From the NCBI GenBank assembly GCA_947167105.1, contig CAMVGU010000030.1:1-34194 (forward strand): a stretch of DNA of 34,194 nucleotides. The letters run 5' to 3'. A program made the translations under genes and the position numbers. The notes beneath the pieces were generated by a model. It searched no databases, was not told the DNA's origin, and saw only the letters and a program-made list of their open reading frames with translations. Each line of letters opens with the position of its first letter. Positions within the stretch are counted from its first letter, which is position 1. The stretch is from an uncultured Selenomonas sp. (GTDB lineage Bacteria; Bacillota; Negativicutes; Selenomonadales; Selenomonadaceae). Shown here one piece after another: positions 23,200 through 31,701 of this stretch.

Positions 23200-23868
23200 T
23201 TATAGTACCTGCTTCACGATTTCATAGACATCTGCATGGATGTCCTCAACCCGGCGCGGCTCGCCCTTTTCACTGCATTTGACCCTGGCCCAGCCGTATT
23301 TTGCGGCCAGTTCCAGGTAGGCGGCATGGCAGCGGTGCAAATAGCCCTTATCACTCTCGTGAATATCCTGGGCCTGGCCGCCTGCCGCTGCCCTGGCCGC
23401 TATCAGCCTGTCCGCCACCTCCGGCGCCATATCCAGGAACACCACCAGATCCGGCACAGGCAGCCCCAGCTTCCTGAATTCATAATCCCAGAGCCAGGCC
23501 AGGAAGGACTCCCGCTCCTCGTTATCCGTCAGCTTCACCGCCTGATGCACCATGTTGGAGGTAGTATAGCGGTCTGCCAGGATTATATCCCCTGCCTCAT
23601 AGTATTTCTGCCATTTCGTGCGGTAGGATGCGTAGCGATCAGCCGCAAAGAAGGTGGAGGCTGCATAGGCATTGACATCCCCCGCATGGTCGCCGAAATC
23701 TCCACGCAAGTACATGCGCACCAGCATGGAGCCTTCCGCCCTATAATCAGGAAATTCCACGCGATGTACGCGCCGCCCCTCGCCTTCCAGATGCTCATAG
23801 AGGGCCTGTGTCTGGGTAGCCTTGCCGGAGCCGTCCCCGGCTTCAATGATAATCAGCTTGCCTTTCAT
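23200..23868 (-). CDS. tmk: Thymidylate kinase (clostridial type)
   Basis: A 222-residue nucleoside monophosphate kinase that makes dTDP from dTMP. The P-loop is EAGDGSGKATQT (residues 9-20), with Ala in place of the usual Thr after the lysine; this is common in the clostridial branch. FPDYRAEGS, ADRYTTSNMVHQ (the DR(Y/W) motif) and VVFLDMAPEVADRLI follow. The ATG at 23868 overlaps the decarboxylase stop by 4 bp (ATGA). Adjacency to an Orn/Lys/Arg decarboxylase-family gene is seen in Bacillus (yaaO-tmk). Confidence 0.93.
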   Translation of the reverse strand: MKGKLIIIEAGDGSGKATQTQALYEHLEGEGRRVHRVEFPDYRAEGSMLVRMYLRGDFGDHAGDVNAYAASTFFAADRYASYRTKWQKYYEAGDIILADRYTTSNMVHQAVKLTDNEERESFLAWLWDYEFRKLGLPVPDLVVFLDMAPEVADRLIAARAAAGGQAQDIHESDKGYLHRCHAAYLELAAKYGWARVKCSEKGEPRRVEDIHADVYEIVKQVL

Positions 23869-25334
23869 ACCTTCACCACCTTCAAGGTCTGCAATGAGCA
23901 ATCCGAGGGGCCGACAACTTTCAGCCCCAGGGCCTGCTGCTCACGGATATAGGCCAGGACTTCGCCCTCGATGCGATCTCCCGGCACCAGCAAGGGAATC
24001 CCCGGCGGATAGAACATCACCTGCTCCGCCGCGATGCGGCCTGCGGCTGATGCCAGGGGCACCGGCTCCTTCGGAGCGAAGAAGGCTTCACGGGGCGTAA
24101 GGACGCTCTCGCCATAGTGGGGCTGCCCCAATACCTCTGCCTGACTTCCCTTTCCTGCCCCCACAAGGGCAGGAGCCGCCGCTGCCAGTGCCTGCAGCGC
24201 AGCCAGCAGCCTGGCAGTCTCTGCCTCCGTATCCGCATAGGAGATAATAAAGAGCAGATTCCTGGCATCTGCCAGCTCACACTGAATCTTCTGCTCATGG
24301 CGCAGATAGCCTTCGGCCTCCGGGCCGGAAAGGCCCAGTCCGGCCACGCTGACCGTGACCTTGGTCACATCCAGCCCTGCTGCCCCAGGGCGGCTGAAAT
24401 ACTCTGCTCCCGGCGACCAAAGGCCGGGTATCTCATTGATTGCGGCCCGCAGCCCCTCCGCAAGCCCCACGGCCCTGGCTGCCAGCGCCTCGCCCTCCTC
24501 GGCCATCTGTAACCTGGCTATATCCAGGGATGCCAGCAGCAACTGGTTCGGACTGGTGGACTGCAAAAGGCTCAGGCTCTCGCGGATGCGCTCCCTGTCC
24601 ACGGGGCAGTCCTTGTGTACTAATAGCATGGAGGTCTGGGTCAGGCTGCCCAGCAGCTTATGGGTACTGGTAGCTGCCATATCCGCCCCCGCCGCGATAG
24701 CCTCCTGGGGCAAGGCGCGGGAAAAAGGCAAATGGGAGCCATGGGCCTCATCCACAAGCAGCACTAAACCGCCCTCATGCACAAGCCGGGCCAGCCCCGC
24801 CAAATCTGCAGCCACTCCGTAATAGGTGGGATAGACCAGCACCAGGGCCCTGGCCTTTGGATGTGCCTCCACGGCCTGCCTGACAGTCTCCGCTGCCAGA
24901 CCCAAGGGTGTGCCAAGCCGCGCGTCATACTCCGGCTGCAGCCAGACAGGCCGTGCGCCTGTAAGCGCCATGGCTCCCACGATGGAGCGATGGGCATTGC
25001 GCGGCACGAGCACCGTCTCTCCGGGATTCAGGGCTGCCATCAGCATTGCCTGGATAGCACCGGTGGTGCCATTGATGCAAAAATGAGCCTCTGCCGCGCC
25101 GTAGAGTTCTGCCGCCAGCTTTTCTGCCTCCCTGATGCAGCCTGTGGGCCTATGCAGGTCATCCAGTTCCTCCATCAGGGAGACTTCTTCCCGCAGGCCC
25201 TCTGCCGTAATCAGTTCACGCAGCAGCGGATGGGCGCCGAGGCCCTGCTTGTGCCCCGGCGTATGAAAGGCCAGGGCACCGTCTGCGGCGTAAGCACGCA
25301 TGGCATCTGCCAGAGGAGCATATCCTTGCTTCAT
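23865..25334 (-). CDS. Orn/Lys/Arg decarboxylase family PLP enzyme (YaaO/SpeA type)
   Basis: A 489-residue fold-type I PLP enzyme. The N-terminus AFHTPGHKQG is the family hallmark; CINGTTGAIQAM binds the cofactor phosphate, DEAHGSHLPFS carries the Asp that contacts the PLP ring, and STHKLLGSLTQ holds the Schiff-base lysine (K226). The C-terminal domain ends in GPSDCSLQTLKVVKV. Likely substrates are lysine, ornithine or arginine for polyamine/cadaverine synthesis; Negativicutes need cadaverine in their peptidoglycan, so lysine is attractive, but this is inference. I chose the ATG at 25334 (GAGG 5 nt upstream); a GTG at 25349 overlapping the kinase stop (GTGA) is also possible. Confidence 0.9.
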   Translation of the reverse strand: MKQGYAPLADAMRAYAADGALAFHTPGHKQGLGAHPLLRELITAEGLREEVSLMEELDDLHRPTGCIREAEKLAAELYGAAEAHFCINGTTGAIQAMLMAALNPGETVLVPRNAHRSIVGAMALTGARPVWLQPEYDARLGTPLGLAAETVRQAVEAHPKARALVLVYPTYYGVAADLAGLARLVHEGGLVLLVDEAHGSHLPFSRALPQEAIAAGADMAATSTHKLLGSLTQTSMLLVHKDCPVDRERIRESLSLLQSTSPNQLLLASLDIARLQMAEEGEALAARAVGLAEGLRAAINEIPGLWSPGAEYFSRPGAAGLDVTKVTVSVAGLGLSGPEAEGYLRHEQKIQCELADARNLLFIISYADTEAETARLLAALQALAAAAPALVGAGKGSQAEVLGQPHYGESVLTPREAFFAPKEPVPLASAAGRIAAEQVMFYPPGIPLLVPGDRIEGEVLAYIREQQALGLKVVGPSDCSLQTLKVVKV

Positions 25335-25345
25335 CCTTGCCTCGC

Positions 25346-26689
25346 TCACTTCTTCCCCTTGCCCGTATCCTCGGCCTGCTTGCGCGGCACCCGCAGTTGC
25401 ACCCTTGTGCCCTTGCCCGGCACGGAAGTCAGCCGGAATTCCGCCCCGATGATGCGGGCGCGTTCCTCCATGCCAATCATGCCGAAATGCCCCATTTGCC
25501 TCGGCTGCTCCTCCGGGATTTCCCCAGCTTTTTTCAAGCTGCGGGACATTTCCTCATCGGTAGGCGGCTCTCCGGGCTTGCGGGCGGGAGCCTGCCTTGG
25601 CTCCTCCTCCGGCTCCGGTTCCTCTGCGGCACTGGCAAGTTCCTCCTTGCGCGCCTCCACATCGAAGCCCTGGCCGTGATCCTCAATCAGCACAACCAGA
25701 GCCCCCTGGGTGTAGCGCAGCCTGAGCTCGGCCTGCTTCACTCCCGAATGGTGGGCCACATTATTCAGGCTCTCCTGCACAATGCGGAAAATTGCGATCT
25801 CCACATGCTTCGGCAGCTCATACTCCTCACCATCCACAGAAAAATCCGTGGAAAGCACATTGCGGGAGGCCAGGCGGGCGATAAACTGCTGCAGGGCAGG
25901 TGCCAGGCCCAGATCATCCAGCGCCATGGGACGCATATCAAAGATAATCTGACGGACGCTGGTCAGGCAATCGCGAATCTGCTGGCGAATCTCCTGCAGG
26001 GTGCGCTTCGCCTCATCCGGCTGAAAATCCACCAATTTCTCGGCGATGGAAGTTTGGAAAATCAAATTGGCCAAATCCTGGGCCGGCCCGTCATGGATTT
26101 CACGGGACAGGCGGTAGCGTTCCTCCTCCTGGGCCTTGATGATGCGGGCGCCGATGAATTTGTCCTTCTGCACTGCCTCTATCTTCCAGACCACGCCGCT
26201 GACCTGGGTAGCCAGATAGGACAGCACCGAGCCGATAGCCATGGACAGGTGCTCAGCCTGATTCAGCATGACCTGCAGGTGGCGCAGGCGCAGCTCCAGC
26301 TTGTCCCGCTGGGCACGCAGGACATTTTCCTTCTCCCGCTCCACTTCCAGCGCCACCTGGACGTTCTTCACTTTCTCATAGCTGTCGCGGATGTGCTGCT
26401 CGGAATACTTGGCAAAGTCGCTGCTGACCATCACCAGATTCTGCCGCTCCCTCTGCTCCTGCACAGTCAGCTTGTCCACACGGGCTATGGCCTCATTGGT
26501 CCGCTGCTTGATTTCCGCCAGCATCAACCTGCTCTGCTCGACTTCGGTCTTGGCCGTCTCATAGATTTCAAAAATCTGGTTTTTATTCGATTCTATGGTT
26601 TCAATCGTGCTGTTCAGAATCTTCTTCAGTGATTGCTCACTCAAATTGCCATTCACATCGAGCAATTCCAGTGGATTTGTACCAGCCAT
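25346..26689 (-). CDS. DegS-like cytoplasmic sensor histidine kinase with ATP-lid insertion
   Basis: A 447-residue two-component kinase with no membrane segment. Residues 20-160 form a DegS-type sensory coiled coil. The HisKA_3 motif is EEERYRLSREIHDGPAQD with H199 as phospho-acceptor. The HATPase has its N box (QESLNNVAHH, 305-314), G1 (EDHGQGF, 336-342) and G2 (GHFGMIGMEER, 400-410). Between G1 and G2 lie about 56 residues (343-398), rich in Glu and Pro; in DegS this lid is only about 10-15 residues. No response regulator gene is adjacent, so the partner is elsewhere. AAGGAGGGG precedes the ATG. It heads the run to decarboxylase, tmk, rnmV and ksgA. Confidence 0.9.
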   Translation of the reverse strand: MAGTNPLELLDVNGNLSEQSLKKILNSTIETIESNKNQIFEIYETAKTEVEQSRLMLAEIKQRTNEAIARVDKLTVQEQRERQNLVMVSSDFAKYSEQHIRDSYEKVKNVQVALEVEREKENVLRAQRDKLELRLRHLQVMLNQAEHLSMAIGSVLSYLATQVSGVVWKIEAVQKDKFIGARIIKAQEEERYRLSREIHDGPAQDLANLIFQTSIAEKLVDFQPDEAKRTLQEIRQQIRDCLTSVRQIIFDMRPMALDDLGLAPALQQFIARLASRNVLSTDFSVDGEEYELPKHVEIAIFRIVQESLNNVAHHSGVKQAELRLRYTQGALVVLIEDHGQGFDVEARKEELASAAEEPEPEEEPRQAPARKPGEPPTDEEMSRSLKKAGEIPEEQPRQMGHFGMIGMEERARIIGAEFRLTSVPGKGTRVQLRVPRKQAEDTGKGKK

Positions 26690-26745
26690 AGTCCCCTCCT
26701 TCCTCCTATGGAACCGTTCGTCAAGAGCTTTCGGTTCTTATGCTT

Positions 26746-26955
26746 TCAGTGCCTGTCCTGATCCTGCGGATGCTTCTTCGTAAACATGCGCAATAAAATA
26801 AAGGCCAGCACAGCACCGGCTAAGAGATAAAGGTCATCTGCCCTGAACAGGACCTGGCTGCCTTCCTCCCCTGCCTTGACAGCGATTGCAACGATGACCA
26901 GCAGGGCTACTGCCACGTTGGTAATGATTTTGCCGTGTTTCTTGTAAAACTCTAT
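26746..26955 (-). CDS. Small two-helix membrane protein, possible non-standard start
   Basis: About 69 residues: IEFYKKHGKIITNVAVALLVIVAIAV makes one membrane helix, DDLYLLAGAVLAFILLRMF a second, and the tail is basic (KKHPQDQDRH). GGGGGAG (26968-26962) is an excellent SD but is followed in frame by ATC (26958) and ATA (26955), not ATG/GTG/TTG. The frame stays open upstream to a TTG at 27057, which lacks an SD. So either ATA is used with 6-nt spacing, the long TTG form is made, or the sequence has an error. The gene ends 56 nt before the degS-like gene and may be co-transcribed. Function unknown. Confidence 0.6.
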   Translation of the reverse strand: MEFYKKHGKIITNVAVALLVIVAIAVKAGEEGSQVLFRADDLYLLAGAVLAFILLRMFTKKHPQDQDRH

Positions 26956-27040
26956 GATGTTCTCCCCCTTCAGGAATTGTCCATGAATATTTAAAACTGC
27001 TAACAGTTTATTACAGCAGAGGCTTTTCTGCAAGCCCGAC

Positions 27041-27069
27041 TTGCTTTTATCTGCCAAACACCGTAAAAT
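27041..27069 (+). promoter_or_regulatory. Promoter of the YgbA-like gene
   Basis: TTGCTT (27041-27046), a 17-bp spacer and TAAAAT (27064-27069). No FNR or CRP half-site pair was recognised. Confidence 0.5.
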
Positions 27070-27123
27070 AGTAGGTGAGAGCTTTTATACATACATACAT
27101 CATATATCGAAAGGTGATCCGAA

Positions 27124-27579
27124 ATGAGCATTTTTTCTCGCTTCCTGCCCAAGCGCAAGCCTCCCGAGATAAAGAACAATATCCCGAAGGAAAAAACGAA
27201 TATCCGCAAGACATTCGGCATATACTGCCATAAGCACCACAATACCTCCGGCGACAAGCTCTGCCCCCAGTGCACTGCCCTGCTGGCCACGGTCATGACA
27301 AAAATGAACCGCTGCCCCTACGGCATCACCAAGCCGGTCTGCGACCGCTGCGACCGTCCCTGCTTCGGCGCGAAGCAGACCCGGGACTTTATGGAGATCA
27401 TGAACTCCACCCAGAAAAGCATGTTCCTGCGCCATCCGGTGATGGCCTTCAAGCATAAGCTGGCCAGCATGGGCGTTGACTATGCCAAGTACCAGCAGCA
27501 GAAGAAAATCGACGACAAGGTCAAAGCCAAGGAGCAGGCCGCCAAGGAGCGGGCCAAGGAACGGAAGGGCAAGAAATAA
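27124..27579 (+). CDS. YgbA-type 'nitrous oxide-stimulated promoter' family protein
   Basis: A 151-residue protein matching the YgbA_NO family by its cysteine/histidine pattern: YCHKHHNTSGDKLCPQC, then RCPYG and KPVCDRCDRPCFG, and finally LRHPVMAFKHKL. The six or more conserved Cys/His suggest metal or Fe-S binding. E. coli ygbA is part of the NsrR nitric-oxide regulon, so a role in nitrosative stress is likely but unproven. The C-terminal 30 residues are Lys/Ala-rich. AAAGGTG stands 8 nt before the ATG. It is a single-gene unit with its own promoter and terminator, convergent with ftsW. Confidence 0.85.
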   Translation: MSIFSRFLPKRKPPEIKNNIPKEKTNIRKTFGIYCHKHHNTSGDKLCPQCTALLATVMTKMNRCPYGITKPVCDRCDRPCFGAKQTRDFMEIMNSTQKSMFLRHPVMAFKHKLASMGVDYAKYQQQKKIDDKVKAKEQAAKERAKERKGKK

Positions 27580-27587
27580 GCCTTAAT

Positions 27588-27630
27588 GAAAAAACGGATA
27601 CGCCAGCATGGACGGCGTATCCGTTTTTTT
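27588..27630. terminator. Two-way terminator between YgbA-like gene and ftsW
   Basis: ACGGATACGCC (27594-27604) and GGCGTATCCGT (27614-27624) form an 11-bp stem with six A before and seven T after, ending both convergent transcripts. Confidence 0.9.
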
Positions 27631-27640
27631 GCCAGTTTAC

Positions 27641-28831
27641 TTATTTCACCAAATGCAGATGGGAGCCCTGGGAGGCGGCCTCCCGCCCCGGCTGCAGGGC
27701 TGCGGGCCTGGGTGGGGGCTGTTCCTGTCCCGACTTCAGGCTGTGGTCGCAGATGTTCAGCAGAATGCCCATGGCGCTCATGGTGACAATAAGGGATGAG
27801 CCTCCGTAGCTGATGAAGGGCAGCGGCACGCCAACAACGGCAAACATGCCGCCCACCATCGCAATATTGGCAATGGCCTGGCCCATTATCAAGAGCATCA
27901 CGCCCATGGCCAGCATCTGGCCGAATTCATCCGTTGCACGATTGGCCACCCGTGCGCAATAAAGCAGCAGCAGAGCGAACATCAGAAAGACGAAGAAAGC
28001 CCCGATATAGCCATGCTCCTGGCAGAAAATCGCAAAGGCGAAGTCAGTATGAGCCTCCGGCAAATATTCGTACTTGCTGACGCCGCCGCCCAAGCCCATG
28101 CCCAGTAGCCCTCCCGAACCAATGGTTGACAGGGATTGCACAGTCTGGTAGCCCACCCCCTGGGCATCTGCCCAGGGGTCAAACATCACCTTGATGCGCT
28201 CCAGGCGATAAGGCTGCAGGGCAACCAGGCCTATTACGCCGCCCACGCCCACAGCCGCACCAGCCATCAGTTCCCAGCGAGGCAAGCCCACGGTAATCAG
28301 CATCAGCACCGGTACGCCGAAAATGATGCAGGCCGTGCCCATATCCGGCTCCAGCTCCGTGACAACCGCCATCATAAAGATAATGCCAAGCTGCTTATTG
28401 AACAAACTCGGCTTGCGCCCCCGCTTGACGCAGGCCGCCAGATATGCCGAAATCAGCATGATGGAGACAAGCTTCGCGAACTCGGCGGGCTGGAAGCTGG
28501 CAGGCCCCAGGGGCAGCCACCGCTTGGCGCCGTTGATCTCCACGCCGATGACCAGTACAGCCACCAGGGCTATGAACATCAGGACGATAATACCCGGCAT
28601 AAAGGGGCGCCAGTTGTGATAGTCGAGCTTGCGGCAGACAATGAAGCCAAGCAGTCCCACAAACAGCATGATGCAATGGCGCTGCAGGAAATAATAGGGA
28701 TTGTCGTAATCGGTGGTAGCCAGCACGAAGCTGGAACTGAAGACATTCAGGGAGCCCAGTACCAGCAGGATAATCATAATGACGACAATGGGCTCCGCAT
28801 CATTGTTCCATAGCGTCTTGCGAATGCGCAA
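27641..28831 (-). CDS. ftsW: FtsW/RodA/SpoVE family peptidoglycan glycosyltransferase
   Basis: A 396-residue SEDS protein with about ten membrane segments, which polymerises glycan strands together with a class B PBP. Typical sequences are GAKRWLPLGPASFQPAEFAKL, ELEPDMGTA, GYQTVQSLSTIGSGGLLGMGLGGG..K, LPEAHTDFAFAIFCQEHG and VVGVPLPFISYGGSS. The C-terminal 40 residues are a Gln/Pro-rich cytoplasmic tail. The TTG at 28831 has AAGG 8 nt upstream and gives a 32-bp overlap with trmB; a GTG at 28840 is too close to the SD. FtsW rather than RodA is favoured by sequence and length, not proven. Confidence 0.9.
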   Translation of the reverse strand: MRIRKTLWNNDAEPIVVIMIILLVLGSLNVFSSSFVLATTDYDNPYYFLQRHCIMLFVGLLGFIVCRKLDYHNWRPFMPGIIVLMFIALVAVLVIGVEINGAKRWLPLGPASFQPAEFAKLVSIMLISAYLAACVKRGRKPSLFNKQLGIIFMMAVVTELEPDMGTACIIFGVPVLMLITVGLPRWELMAGAAVGVGGVIGLVALQPYRLERIKVMFDPWADAQGVGYQTVQSLSTIGSGGLLGMGLGGGVSKYEYLPEAHTDFAFAIFCQEHGYIGAFFVFLMFALLLLYCARVANRATDEFGQMLAMGVMLLIMGQAIANIAMVGGMFAVVGVPLPFISYGGSSLIVTMSAMGILLNICDHSLKSGQEQPPPRPAALQPGREAASQGSHLHLVK

Positions 28832-29495
28832 CCGAATCACCTTCTTGCGGGAAAATCACTTCGCAGCGATTGATCTTTTCACCAAAGCCGCTGAATTTGC
28901 GTTCATACTCGGTCATAATATTGTCCGGGCGGTTTTCTCCGTGCAGGTCGTAGGAAATATCGCGCACAGCGAGCCTGGCATACTCGAACTCCCCCAGGGA
29001 AAAATCAAACAAAGGACGGTTATCCGTCTTGAAATGGATTTCCCCGCCGGATGCCAGCAGGCGCCTATATTTTTCCAGGAAGGAGCGATAGGTCAGCCGG
29101 CGCTTCGCGTGGCGCTTCTTCGGCCAGGGATCGCAGAAATTGATATAGAAGCGCGCAACCTCCCCCGGCGCGAAAATTTCCTCGATATGATTGATGTCAA
29201 AGACCAGCAGACGGACATTTTTCAGCCCCTTTTCCGCTACTTTTTTCGCAGCCGTGTACAGCACAGTCTGCTGCATCTCAATACCAACGAAATTTATCTC
29301 CGGGCAGCGCTCTGCCATCTGGCTGATGAAGTCCCCCTTGCCACAGCCCAGTTCCACATGCAGGGGAGCCTCACGGCCGAACTTTTCCGCCCAGTGCCCC
29401 TTCTGCTCCTCGCCCAGCTTTGCGCCCTCGCTAGTCACAAAATCATCGAACTCATGTATGGCTTCGTCCACCCAGGGCTTTCTTCTCAGTCTCAC
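28800..29495 (-). CDS. trmB: tRNA (guanine-N7-)-methyltransferase TrmB
   Basis: A 231-residue SAM-dependent methyltransferase that forms m7G46 in tRNA. HVELGCGKGDFI is the SAM-binding motif, VGIEMQ follows, and INFCDPWPKKRHAKRRLTY is the TrmB signature, followed by GGEIHFKTDN. The GTG start has AAGGAG 6 nt upstream. It starts 16 nt after the regulator gene and overlaps ftsW at its 3' end, so the three may be co-transcribed. Length is normal. Confidence 0.96.
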   Translation of the reverse strand: MRLRRKPWVDEAIHEFDDFVTSEGAKLGEEQKGHWAEKFGREAPLHVELGCGKGDFISQMAERCPEINFVGIEMQQTVLYTAAKKVAEKGLKNVRLLVFDINHIEEIFAPGEVARFYINFCDPWPKKRHAKRRLTYRSFLEKYRRLLASGGEIHFKTDNRPLFDFSLGEFEYARLAVRDISYDLHGENRPDNIMTEYERKFSGFGEKINRCEVIFPQEGDSVAHSQDAMEQ

Positions 29496-29511
29496 TGGTT
29501 TCTCCTTTTCA

Positions 29512-31440
29512 TTACTTACGGTTATTATCCAGGCCGTATTTCTTCAAATAGCGGTAAAGGGTGACGCGGCTGACATCCAAAAGATTTGCCAGGCGGCTCA
29601 CATTGCCACCCGCCGCCTTCCAAGCCTTCACAAACACTTCCTTATCCTCTTTCCACTTATTGTCAGGCTTCACATCCCCCATCAGCGAGATATCCTGGGG
29701 ACGGATTTCCCCGCCCTGGGTGTTGAAAAAAGCATATTCCATCACGCTTTGCAACTGCTTGATATTGCCTGGCCAATCGTAGCCCACCAGCTTCTGCTCA
29801 GTCTCCGGCAGGATGCGCTTGGGCTCCAGGGCATGCTGCTCAGCCAGCTCCGACACAATATGGGCAGCCAGGCGCGGAATATCCTCGCGGCGGTTGCGCA
29901 GGGCAGGGAGACGGATAACGCTCTTGGAAACAGTATCATAGAGCTTTTCATCAAACAGGCCACGCTCCGTCAGCCGCTTCAGGTCACTGTCGCAGGCCGC
30001 GATAATGCGCACATCTATCTGGCGTTCCACCGTATCACCGACGCGGCAGGACTTCCCCAGCTTCAGTGCCTCAGCCAGCTTCTGGGCAATTCCCTTCGGC
30101 ATCTTCTCGATCTCATCCAGGAACAGGGTCCCCCCCGAAGCCAGCTCCAGCCGTCCCTGATGGCTGACATCAGGGCTGTACTTGCAGCCGAACAGCTCCT
30201 GCTCCAGCAGCTCCGGCGTCGTATCACCGCATTTGAGAGTGATAAGGGGCCCCGCCGCACGGGCACTGGCCTGATGGATGCCATGAGCCATGCGCTGCTT
30301 GCCGGTGCCGGACTCCCCCTGAATCAGCAAATGGTGCTTGCCGTGGGCCACCCGATCCGCCTTCGCCCGGATGCTGGCAAAAGTCGCGCCCTCCCCCACC
30401 ATGGAGCTCAGGCTGTACTTGGCCGTGTAGCCGGCTGCATGGGCAACCAAAGTACGCAGATCCTCGATGGGCATGGAGATGACCACCACACTCTGCACCA
30501 CCTGGCTCTCATCCCGCTCCAGGGGCACCACCGTCGTGATATCCTCGTAGGTCTTCGCCGGCGTAATCCAGGTGACCTCCTTGTTGTAGGAGGGGATGCC
30601 CCGGAAGCCTTTATAGATCGGCGTATGCTGGTAGTTCAGAATGACATCGTTGAGATTGGAGGTGCGCAGGCTGCCATGCAGCGTCTTATGCCTGGCGCCG
30701 ATGCCTTTCAGCCGTGTCTCGCCCAGCTCATTGGCGTAGGCCACCTCACCGCCTGACAGCACATGGTAGACCGCAAAGGGTGTCGCATCCAGGATAGCTT
30801 CCTCAGCCTTCAGCCTGGCGGAAAGCTCCAGATGCCTCTCCAGGGAAGCCTTCATCGTAAAGAGCAGGGAGATAACGGCATCCTGGGGCATTGCGACCTG
30901 CTCCATAGAGACCAGCGTCACGATATAGCGAAACTCACCGCCTACAAAAACTGGCGCCGAGCAGGCATCCCCCAACTGGCACTCCCTGACCCACATCTCC
31001 GGGCCGAACATCCAGAAGGGGGCCTGATGCTCTGCGGCCACGCAGATGGAGGATGTGCCGACCTCTTCCACGCCTACGCGGACGCCCTCTATCTCCCCCG
31101 GCGTCATCTGGTAGAAGGGCAGGGAATAGCTTTTCAGGACTACGCAGTCCGAATCCACCAGCAAAAGGCTCAGATTATACTCCTGGAAAAATTCCTTAAT
31201 GCCCTCACTCAAGGCAGCGAGGTAGTCGATGGCCTCACGGTGCTGCTGCTGCAACTGATGGAAAGTGTCCGTCGGCAGATGATGGGAGATGTCCATTTTC
31301 TCCTTGCCGATGCCCAGCTCCCGGCTTCTCTGCCAGGAACTGGCAACCCAGGGATGCACATTGGGATCCAGCACATCCTCACTGATGAATTTCTCATAGT
31401 AAGCCTCGAGCTTGGCACGGCTCCGATGCTCTCTGATCAT
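29512..31440 (-). CDS. NtrC-type AAA+ regulator with degenerate sigma-54 activation motifs
   Basis: A 642-residue AcoR-like regulator: an N-terminal helical and GAF-like sensory part (1-210), a PAS-like part (211-330), an AAA+ domain (345-580) and a Fis-type helix-turn-helix (612-634, NVSRLANLLDVSRVTLYRYL). Walker A GESGTGKQ (375-382) and Walker B GTLFLDE (437-443) are kept. The GAFTGA loop that contacts sigma-54 is replaced (FGCKYSPDVSHQGR, 417-430), and the arginine-finger segment usually FRxDLYYRL reads FDEKLYDTV (496-504). It therefore probably works without sigma-54, as TyrR does. The ATG at 31440 has GGAGGG upstream; the promoter is at 31489-31517. Ligand and targets are unknown. Confidence 0.88.
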   Translation of the reverse strand: MIREHRSRAKLEAYYEKFISEDVLDPNVHPWVASSWQRSRELGIGKEKMDISHHLPTDTFHQLQQQHREAIDYLAALSEGIKEFFQEYNLSLLLVDSDCVVLKSYSLPFYQMTPGEIEGVRVGVEEVGTSSICVAAEHQAPFWMFGPEMWVRECQLGDACSAPVFVGGEFRYIVTLVSMEQVAMPQDAVISLLFTMKASLERHLELSARLKAEEAILDATPFAVYHVLSGGEVAYANELGETRLKGIGARHKTLHGSLRTSNLNDVILNYQHTPIYKGFRGIPSYNKEVTWITPAKTYEDITTVVPLERDESQVVQSVVVISMPIEDLRTLVAHAAGYTAKYSLSSMVGEGATFASIRAKADRVAHGKHHLLIQGESGTGKQRMAHGIHQASARAAGPLITLKCGDTTPELLEQELFGCKYSPDVSHQGRLELASGGTLFLDEIEKMPKGIAQKLAEALKLGKSCRVGDTVERQIDVRIIAACDSDLKRLTERGLFDEKLYDTVSKSVIRLPALRNRREDIPRLAAHIVSELAEQHALEPKRILPETEQKLVGYDWPGNIKQLQSVMEYAFFNTQGGEIRPQDISLMGDVKPDNKWKEDKEVFVKAWKAAGGNVSRLANLLDVSRVTLYRYLKKYGLDNNRK

Positions 31441-31488
31441 GTCTTCCCTCCTGCTGCTGCAAAAACACACAAATACACATTACCTTTT

Positions 31489-31517
31489 ATTGTAACAAGC
31501 CCCACGTCGCCCTGCAA
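31489..31517 (-). promoter_or_regulatory. Promoter of the NtrC-type regulator gene
   Basis: On the minus strand, TTGCAG (31517-31512), a 17-bp spacer and TACAAT (31494-31489). About 60 bp upstream, at 31573-31587, TTGACATTTTGCCAA is an imperfect palindrome (TTGnCAnnnTGnCAA) that could be a regulator site. Confidence 0.6.
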
Positions 31518-31626
31518 TCGTTTTAAGGAAAAAACTTTACAACTTGACTGCAAAATCGCCTCGTTTTTCAGCAGGTTGACATTTTGCCAATTCCCCTGTT
31601 CCCTGCCATAACGAGGCAATTAGAAT

Positions 31627-31665
31627 GATTTCGCGTTGCGAAATCTTTAACAATGGCGTTATAAT
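31627..31665 (+). promoter_or_regulatory. Promoter with operator-like palindrome for the 31702 gene
   Basis: TTGCGA (31636-31641), an 18-bp spacer and a perfect TATAAT (31660-31665). A perfect 8-bp inverted repeat GATTTCGC-GTT-GCGAAATC (31627-31645) covers the -35, which is the position of a repressor operator. Confidence 0.65.
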
Positions 31666-31701
31666 TAGGAATGAAATTTAACTGTCAAAAGGAGATATTC
31701 C

